Positions 56,938 to 64,000 of a DNA stretch of 64,000 nucleotides are shown piece after piece. The position numbers were made by a program, and so were the translations under genes. The notes beneath the pieces were generated by a model. It ran no database searches. It was not told where the DNA came from and saw nothing but the letters and a program-made list of their open reading frames with translations. Numbering within the stretch: position 1 is the first letter of the stretch; each line of letters starts with the position of its first letter. The stretch lies in contig OX411547.1 of NCBI GenBank assembly GCA_948146395.1, positions 62,811,610 through 62,875,609 on the forward strand. The letters are read 5' to 3'. Source of the stretch: Fragum whitleyi (lineage: Eukaryota > Mollusca > Bivalvia > Cardiida > Cardiidae).

Positions 56938-59468
56938 ATAAACTTTCTGTTTTTCCCGATCCTAATAATAGAACGCCGCAGAGTAGTGGGGTTTTTCTTG
57001 AATCTATAAATAGACCAGTAGATAGCGCGAACCCACGTCCTGGCGAAAACTCATCTGGAAATTAGTACGACGCCCAGAAGGTCTCGCTGCGATGTGCCTT
57101 ATTGAACATTCAGGGCTTGAGTTTAAAAAGAATAAACAAACTTTCCACGCCTGAACTTGTAAATATCTTTGAAAATCATGATGTTGTACTTATGACAGAA
57201 ACCTGGACAAATGATTTTTCTGATTTGCATGTTGAGGACTTTCATTTCTATGTGTTGCACAGGTCAGAAAATAAAAAGACCAGTAAACGGTCGTCAGGTG
57301 GTATAATTGTTTATGTTAGGTCCGAATTCGTTTCAGATGAAACTTTAGTTTTTCAGAGCTGTGATGATATCATTTGTGTGAAAATCAGTAATACTGTCCT
57401 TGGTTTAGATGACGATTTATATGTATGTTTATGCTATGTAATCCCCGAGAACAGCAGCAGACAAGGTTTAATAGATACACATCCATATGACCGTTTGCTT
57501 GACTTTATTAGCTCTTTATCAACAGACAGAGAAGGCAGTCTAAATTTTGTCTTATGTGGTGATTTTAATTCACATACATCTGAGTTACCAGATTTTGTTG
57601 AAGATGATAATTTGTCAAATAGTTGTGTTTTACCAGAAGATTATACGGTTGATGGTACTATGAAACGAATTTCACAAGACAAGGGTCGTGTTAATAACAA
57701 TGGCCTTATGTTGTTAGAACTCTGTAAACAGACAGGTTTTCGCATTTTAAACGGCATGTGCGGGGATAGAAATCTTGGTCGATATACTTTTGTTGGTTCT
57801 AGAGGATCAAGCGTCGTAGATTACGTAATCACGTCACAGAACTTATTGAATACAGTAGGAACATTTTTCGTTCATGATCCGAATATTTTGTCAGACCACT
57901 GCTTAATTGATTTTAGCTTTGAATTTAGCATACAAAGTAGGCATATAGAGATCCAAACAGATAAACAAGATAAATATAGTTTAACTCATGCACATGTATG
58001 GAACAAGGAAAAAGAGGATCAGTATAGGGATAGTCTGGCATGTTCTGAAACCTTAAATAAGCTCAATAGTTTAAGAGTAAATATTGAATCTAGTAGTGGT
58101 AAAAATGATATTGATCTATGCTTATCTGAATTTTCAAAAATAATTGATGATGTGGTCTCTCCTCTTTTTAAGAAGAAAATTAAATCAAATAAATGTAGTA
58201 AACAAGCCGATTATTCTCCAGGCAGAAGTAATTGCTGGTTCTCAGATGATTGTAAAGAAAAACGTAAACTATTTTATTCTGCCTTAAATCGTTTTAGACA
58301 TAACAAGACAGATTTAAATAGAATGGAAATGACTAGAAAACGGTCAGAATATAAAACATGTATTTACAATGCCAAATTTCAACACGATAAAAACGAAACA
58401 AAAAAATTAATGGATGCGAAATGTAAAAATGCGCGACTTTATTGGAATCTGTTAAAAAAGTCTTGTGGCATCAAAACATCTAATATTTCACTTAATTGTT
58501 TCGAGCAGTATTTCAAAAGTGTGAATAATCCAAGTGACGTTTTTTTCACACCCGACGAAGACGTTCTCTATTTTCTTGAACGGTATGAGAAAAACGAATT
58601 CAATATCATGTTTGACGAGTTAAATTTACCTTTCACTTCAGATGAACTATACAAGGCCATAAACCAATTAAAGACAAATAAATCGGCGGGCCCAGATTTA
58701 CTTTTAAATGAATATTTTATTAATGGAAGGGATATTCTTATTCCATACTTATTGCCACTTTTCAACAAAATACTTCATACGGGTTATTTCCCTGAACCTT
58801 GGTCAGAAGGCTTAGTCATTCCACTACATAAAAAGGGCGATCTAAACGATGTTAATAATTACAGGGGCATCACCTTATTAAGTACGTTAGGGAAACTTTT
58901 TACTCGTGTTTTAAATAACAGATTATGTAACTGGGCAGAGGAATATAGTGTGTATATTGAGGCTCAGGCTGGCTTCAGAAATAATATGGGGACTATTGAT
59001 AATATTTACGTTTTGCATGGGTTAATAAATCACTTTATTGGAAATGGTAAAAAATTATATTGCGCCTTCATTGATTTTTCAAAAGCTTTCGATTATGTTA
59101 CAAGGGATAATCTTTGGCTAAAACTGATAAAACTTGGAATAAGGGGAAATGTGCTGAACGTAATAAGGTCGATATACGAAAGTGTCAAGTCTCTTGTTAA
59201 ATATTTCAATGATTTGAGTAATACATTCGAATGTACTCTTGGAGTAAGACAAGGAGAGTGTCTGTCTCCTTTTCTCTTTTCAATGTTTTTAAATGACCTT
59301 GAAGACACGTTTATTGATAATGGAGTCAATGGGATTGATGTTTGCATGATTAAATTATTTATGATTTTATACGCAGATGATAAAGTGTTATTTGCAAACT
59401 CTCCGGAGGAATTACCAACAAACCTTGATTTTTTTTATACCAATACTGTCAAAGATGGAAACTATTAG
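56938..59468 (+). pseudogene. LINE-3 ORF2: AP endonuclease and reverse transcriptase
   Basis: The longest open part is 57066-59468, with no ATG near its start: the endonuclease begins at ALLNIQGL (57096). Upstream, 56938-57062 is open in the same frame (RTPQSSGVF, SINRPVDSANPRP) up to TAG 57063-57065. Counting from 57102: TETW 32-35, GDFNSH 153-158, SDHCLI 264-269; RT NNYRGITLL 585-593, AQAGFR 621-626, AFIDFSKAFD 655-664, GVRQGE 714-719, YADD 757-760. Beyond YADD the frame shifts at a run of eight T (59429-59436); the neighbouring frame continues YQYCQRWKLLVNT and stops at once. Otherwise catalytically complete in motifs but truncated, so inactive. Confidence 0.85.
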
Positions 59469-59480
59469 TTAATACTAGAT
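56938..59480 (+). mobile_element. LINE-3: plus-strand non-LTR retrotransposon, truncated at both ends
   Basis: Endonuclease-RT coding body. The 5' side runs into the inverted repeat at 56932 and the 3' side loses similarity after the RT thumb near 59480. No ORF1 precedes it. Confidence 0.8.
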
Positions 59481-59825
59481 AAGGGTTAAGTTCGAATACG
59501 GACATGAAAATTTTGCTCTAGCAAATTTTCCAAAAATTCGCGTCCAAAAGTGATTAATATGGGTATAAAGTAGTGAATATTACAGTGAATTAGAAGGATT
59601 ATCTATTGGTGTAAAAATGGACTTATGAAATTCACCAATTTGAACTTGTAAGCATTTTTTCTATTTCTCTTTGTTAAATCGAGAAATTTCTAAAAATAGA
59701 TCTATATTGTACGATTATAAACTGAACTGTTGTCGATATATTGATACACATACATCGGAGTGTACCGTTAAGCCCGTGAAAACATTGTCCATACGAAAAT
59801 CAGAGAGTGAGATTTATACATTATT
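59481..59825 (+). other. Spacer, probable 5' UTR of a second LINE
   Basis: AT-rich, no frame. It lies directly before the ORF1-like gene; the junction with LINE-3 is near 59480. Confidence 0.4.
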
Positions 59826-60728
59826 ATGACGGGAAAAGGTCAAAGCAAGAATCAAAGTTCTAGAACTAAAACATCTAAAAAAACGTCCTCGGATGTCAAC
59901 GAAAGTCAAAATATGTCCGCGATGGAATCCAGTACTGAGCCAGACGATTCCGAGACACTTTACTCCAAGTTAGAATCTCTATCCTCCGACGTAAAGAAAA
60001 TAATACTCGATGTTAAAAATATTGTGAAAAAAGAAGATCTTCAAGAGATGATAACAAAAACAGTCGATGATATTACCAAGAAAATCGAGGCAAGAATCAT
60101 GGACAAAGTGTCGAAAAAAATTAATGAAAAGTATGATGAAATACATAATCACATTAAATCAATAGAAATTGAGAATGGGAACCTTAAAAAAAAGCTCGAA
60201 AACATAGAAAAAGCAACGGAAGAGACACAAAAGCAGACGACAGAAAACGACAAAAAAGTGACCGAGGCAATAAAGATGGGCAACAGGAATGAACAGTATT
60301 CCAGAAAAAACAATGTGAAAATAATGGATGTGCCAGAACAGGAGTCCGAAAACGAAAATGACCTGACCAACAAAGTATGCGCAATCCTCGACAATCAAGA
60401 TGTTGATTTGAAAACTGAACAAATTATCGCGATCCACAGGCTTCCATCCAAAAAAAGTGGCCCCAGACCAATTATAATTAAAACTGTAAATAACTCCGTA
60501 AAAACAAATATCATGAGAAAAAGAAAAGAACTCAAACTTGCGGGACATAGGGTTGCAGATGACGTGACGAGGTTGAATTCAGGGCTAATCAATCGATTAA
60601 GTCTACACAAAAGTATACAGAGCGCCTGGTTCTTCAATGGTAACGTGTTTGGGCTTACCAAGGATAATAAAAGACTTAAGTTCGATATATTTGATAACAT
60701 TTCTAATGTTATAAATGCTTCCAAATAG
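59826..60728 (+). CDS. LINE ORF1-like coiled-coil RNA-binding protein (300 aa)
   Basis: Begins ATG at 59826 (MTGKGQSKNQSSRTKTSKKT). Ser/Thr-rich N-terminus 1-44, heptad coiled coil about 45-155, then EQYSRKNNVKIMDVP (156-170), an RRM-like domain with IIAIHRLPS and PIIIKTVN, and a basic CTD to 300. This is the L1-type ORF1p layout (coiled coil, RRM, CTD), giving trimeric nucleic-acid chaperones. No 2A motif, unlike LINE-1 ORF1. It lies downstream of LINE-3 ORF2 on the same strand, the reverse of normal order, and no endonuclease follows. It is most simply the 5' part of another LINE copy. Intact frame. Confidence 0.8.
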   Translation: MTGKGQSKNQSSRTKTSKKTSSDVNESQNMSAMESSTEPDDSETLYSKLESLSSDVKKIILDVKNIVKKEDLQEMITKTVDDITKKIEARIMDKVSKKINEKYDEIHNHIKSIEIENGNLKKKLENIEKATEETQKQTTENDKKVTEAIKMGNRNEQYSRKNNVKIMDVPEQESENENDLTNKVCAILDNQDVDLKTEQIIAIHRLPSKKSGPRPIIIKTVNNSVKTNIMRKRKELKLAGHRVADDVTRLNSGLINRLSLHKSIQSAWFFNGNVFGLTKDNKRLKFDIFDNISNVINASK

Positions 60729-61831
60729 ACAGATTTTCACTGCCATATTCACTTCAGTTATACAGGGATAATAGTTGCGTGTAATTTACACAAGTGTCGT
60801 TTAACAATGTTTCCTTCATTCTTTTCCTAAGATGTTGTGATCATACAAGAAAATTTACTATATTTTCGCCTTTTAGGTTACAGTATCGTAAAAGCAGATC
60901 GAATAAAACCTTCCCTGCGTTCGGGATGTAGAAGCTTTTTGCGAGCGTAATTTTGGGATGATGTCTCCCTTTGTACGTGAATATACGTGTAAAGCGGGGT
61001 ATCATTTTCGGGAGCTTTTTGCCTGAACGCAGGCCTGGTATCTCTTTTCTGCTACATCGTGATTGCGAATTTGATCAATCTGTAACTACGATGTTCTGAA
61101 AGAAGATAAAAGCTTCTAATAATCAAAGTTTGAATTTCATACATGTATGTCCTATCATGTGAATTAAAAGTTATAAATTACAATCTGAATAAATTAAAGA
61201 ATTATTCCAATAACTTCTCCCCTAGTATTCTAGAGGATTTAGCATCACTTCTGATTTGAGACCTCGTGACTATTGGTTGAGTATCGTCGATTTTCTGCTG
61301 AAGCCTCGTAGCTGCGGTTTTAAACAAGCTGCAGTTTCGAGATTTTAGCGGAACACCGACGATATGCAGTTTCGATGTTTTTAGAATAGAAGCTAAATAC
61401 GTTCAAAATATTTTTTATATCTATAATCTATCCCATACAAAATGAAACCGCTTTTTTAAAGCGAAGTTGACTACTAGTTTGATGATTAATCTTATGGAAG
61501 TATAAAACAGATTAAAGTCTTACTTTGTCAAGTGTAATAGAATAAAAACAGTCTTATTTGGTCATGTGTAAGAAACTAAAGGTGAGCGGCTATCTAGAGC
61601 GTAGTAACTACTACTTGTTGAGACTGTAGTTTCGACGCTTTAGGTCGCACACAGCGATCTACTACTTGATTTTTGTTTATAAACCTATATTTTGCAAACC
61701 AATGATATTTTGATATCGGAGATCAAAGTATGTGATCAACGATCTCCTAAATGCACGTGATTTATACGTGTCAATAGACAAGTGCGCCTTTTAAGTAGCT
61801 ACATTATATCATAGAAATGAATACTCGTGTA
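60729..61831. other. No gene; hairpin-rich stretch
   Basis: CCTGCGTTC at 60915-60923 and GAACGCAGG at 61024-61032 form inverted ends around repeated GCGGGGTATCATTTTCGGGAGC-like sequence. Otherwise nothing recognised. Confidence 0.4.
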
Positions 61832-62278
61832 TAGTTAGCAGCATCGTTAAATTGACAAGGCGAACGACTTTGGAAAGATTCGGAATGAAACTCTTCGAAA
61901 GAGTGCGGGAGCGGATTTTTGAATGAAATTGAAGGAGGTTAGAACAACATTACAATTGACGTCTATAATCGACGAAACTGCCGATAATATATTACCCCAC
62001 TTTTTGTTAAGATCTACGTACTTAATCCGTTACCCTATCTCAGGTTTTGTTCTTGTGTTTTTTTTTTTTGTTTTTGTTTTTTTTTTTTAATTTCAAACAT
62101 GCCAATAAAATTGTTTGACTGATTTTAGCCGATTTGAATGAAAGGTTGTTCTTTTTTAAAAAATAATTTATGAATTGTTTAAGTGAGCGCTCGAAATGAA
62201 ATAATAGAGCGTTTAGTGAATGATTTAGAATGGCTTAGATCACCGGAAAGGGTGTCGATTCTACGATGTTGCTAGTTA
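61832..62278 (+). mobile_element. Family M MITE, copy H, diverged
   Basis: TAGTTAGCAGCATCGTTAAA-TTGAC at the start and GTGTCGATTCTACGATGTTG-CTAGTTA at the end. GGAGCGGATTTTTGAATGAAA and AGAGCGTTTAGTGAATG are recognisable. The centre is replaced by T-rich sequence (62057-62090). Confidence 0.6.
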
Positions 62279-64000
62279 GTTTCACGTAGCTTATAGAAAT
62301 AGGCTGGGTAAAAAATGACGTTTTATAGTTGTTTTATATCTTGTCACGACATATGTCAAAGTATAAAAGAAAGAATATTGCAGAAATCACTAATTATTAT
62401 TGTCGCAGTTGAATTTGTCACGTCGTTTGTCATAGTGATAAAGATAGATGTACATAGTTGATAAGTCGTCTCATCTTTTGTCATAGTAACACTTTTTGTT
62501 TTTGTTTTTTTTTCAAAGAAAAAATTGTCAAACTAGCGCCTGTCAAAATGTCTGTCTGTCTGTAAATGAGTTTCCACAGCAAATATAGAAACATGTTCTT
62601 ATATTGCTGTGATTTAGCTTTTAAGCGGTGAGTCCATATACAATCTTATTTATGATCTTGTATTTTAGGATTAAAGTCAATCTATTGAAATGCAAGAAAT
62701 CTTGTTAAAAGAGAATACCAATTAGTTTTTGAATATTGTAGAAAAAGAATATAGAATTGTATGTATACCATGTACGGGGAGTTTTTTATATCTCTCTTTT
62801 TCCAAGAATAGCTGTGATTATATATGTTTTTTCTTGCCACAAGTGTAATAATTGAATTGTCTATCACTGATCACATAATGTTGTTAATTAGATAAATAAG
62901 AAAAAAAAAGCATAATAATATTCGTGTGGGTGACAAAAACGTTGTAACCTCTTTTTGGAAAAAACAAGGGTTGTGAAGTTTTTTTATCATTTTGAAGACA
63001 AAAATATGATATAATAAACGCGCACGACAATTTTAGATTTCCACAATATTTATAAAAAATGGAATAAATTATTTGTCTGAACAATTGCTCATAAGTCTAT
63101 GAACAATATCGAGACAAAACGCGGTCATTTTGAAAATATACGTGTGGTTAGTTTCAAATTTCAATATTTAGTTTCAAATTTAAAGACAGTGATGAACGCA
63201 TTCGTTTAAAGAAGAAATTAATATGAATGGTCGAGATGAACTTATAAAGGGCATCGGGTATTAGAGTCAGAGACCGGTCTGTACATTTGTATATACTGAT
63301 CTTAGTCAATAACTCCTGATAAAGTTGTAGTATAGTACCCTGAGTTCGGGATGGCGAAGCGGCGCGGACTGTTTGCTTTTTGCAGAGCGTACAGAGCGGG
63401 AGCTTGTTTGTAAACAGTTTGCTTCGTTCTTGTCGTCCAAGGGGCAGGGATGGCACAGCATAACAAAACTTAAGACGGTCTGTTCATCCAGTAAAGCATA
63501 GTATTACATTGAGAGGAAGTTATGCGGCCCGAGGACTTAGATTACAATGTTTAGACTAAACACAAATGAAATAGAGGGATGAAAACTCTATTAGATTATG
63601 CTCGCCTAACATTGATGAATATTTGGTTTTTAAGATAACTCGAGATTGATAGTAGTCTGATCATCTCACGAAACTTACATATAGTGTGTATTAACCTTTA
63701 TCATACTAAATGTTGGATTTATAATTTGGGAAGATTACAACCAATTTTCCTACAATAATATAGTCTGCTAACATTAGACTTCATGGAAAAGCTGACTGAT
63801 CTTAAACTTCACTGTCGGCAAATGACTTAGTGAACAGCCGGAATATGGCGTGATTAGCATGAGAAGGGTTAAAACATTTTAATTAGATTTTCAAAGTAAC
63901 AAATTCAAATGCTAAAGTACGCATCTTAGCCTTTGGTAGTCTGATTTCAAGGCCGGCGCATTATTTAAAGCGGCTAAAAACCTACGTATAGAGCATACGC
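62279..64000. other. No recognised feature
   Basis: Short minus-strand frames at 62682-63456 have no family resemblance. Window ends without a gene. Confidence 0.4.

Noticed and set aside
60149..60724. Several long minus-strand frames
   Set aside because: Antisense shadows of the Lys/Glu-rich ORF1 coiled coil at 59826-60728.

Overview
This 64-kb window is eukaryotic nuclear DNA from an animal. It is AT-rich, gene-poor and crowded with transposable elements. The most likely source is a bivalve or related mollusc. That is inferred from the mix of elements: tRNA-headed SINEs with a GTTAAAC-type 3' end, AACAAGAGG...GCTCACCTG dispersed modules, LINEs with 2A-like peptides, and a CARF/ALS2CR8-like gene. 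No bacterial-style operons, rRNA genes, true tRNA genes or CRISPR arrays were seen.

Layout. (1) 1-9075 is a degenerate satellite of roughly 43-bp monomers with a higher-order pattern. It is split at 2945-7420 by a minus-strand LINE (LINE-1 below). (2) 9076-15700 holds dispersed modules and small DNA-transposon derivatives. (3) 16358-21781 contains three well-bounded minus-strand exons of a CARF/ALS2CR8-like gene plus a candidate first exon, with TTAA-flanked MITEs in the introns. (4) 20640-34600 is mostly tandem and dispersed repeats. (5) 34900-50700 contains two copies of a 3-4 kb segmental duplication (35810-39060 and 46085-50392), a decayed hAT/ZMYM-like transposase pseudogene (42140-43640), and repeated insertions of one ~430-bp TIR MITE family and a tRNA-derived SINE. 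(6) 51046-55000 is a LINE with an intact 1181-codon minus-strand ORF (LINE-2). (7) 56288-60728 has a SINE, a near-perfect 42-bp inverted repeat, a broken plus-strand LINE ORF2 (LINE-3), and an ORF1-like coiled-coil gene downstream of it. (8) 60729-64000 carries one more MITE and otherwise nothing recognised.

Most notable observations. LINE-1 ORF1 begins with a hydrophobic leader and a canonical 2A ribosome-skipping motif. LINE-2 has a related but variant motif in the same place. The LINE-1 reading frame runs about 1,126 codons with four internal TAA/TAG stops and no frameshift, and one of those UAGs sits between ORF1 and the endonuclease. LINE-3 has a UAG at a similar place. Two SINE-MITE pairs share the same junction architecture and a derived TIR variant, which suggests they moved or were copied as a unit. 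Coding calls come from reading frames and motifs seen by eye; clade and host assignments are inference.
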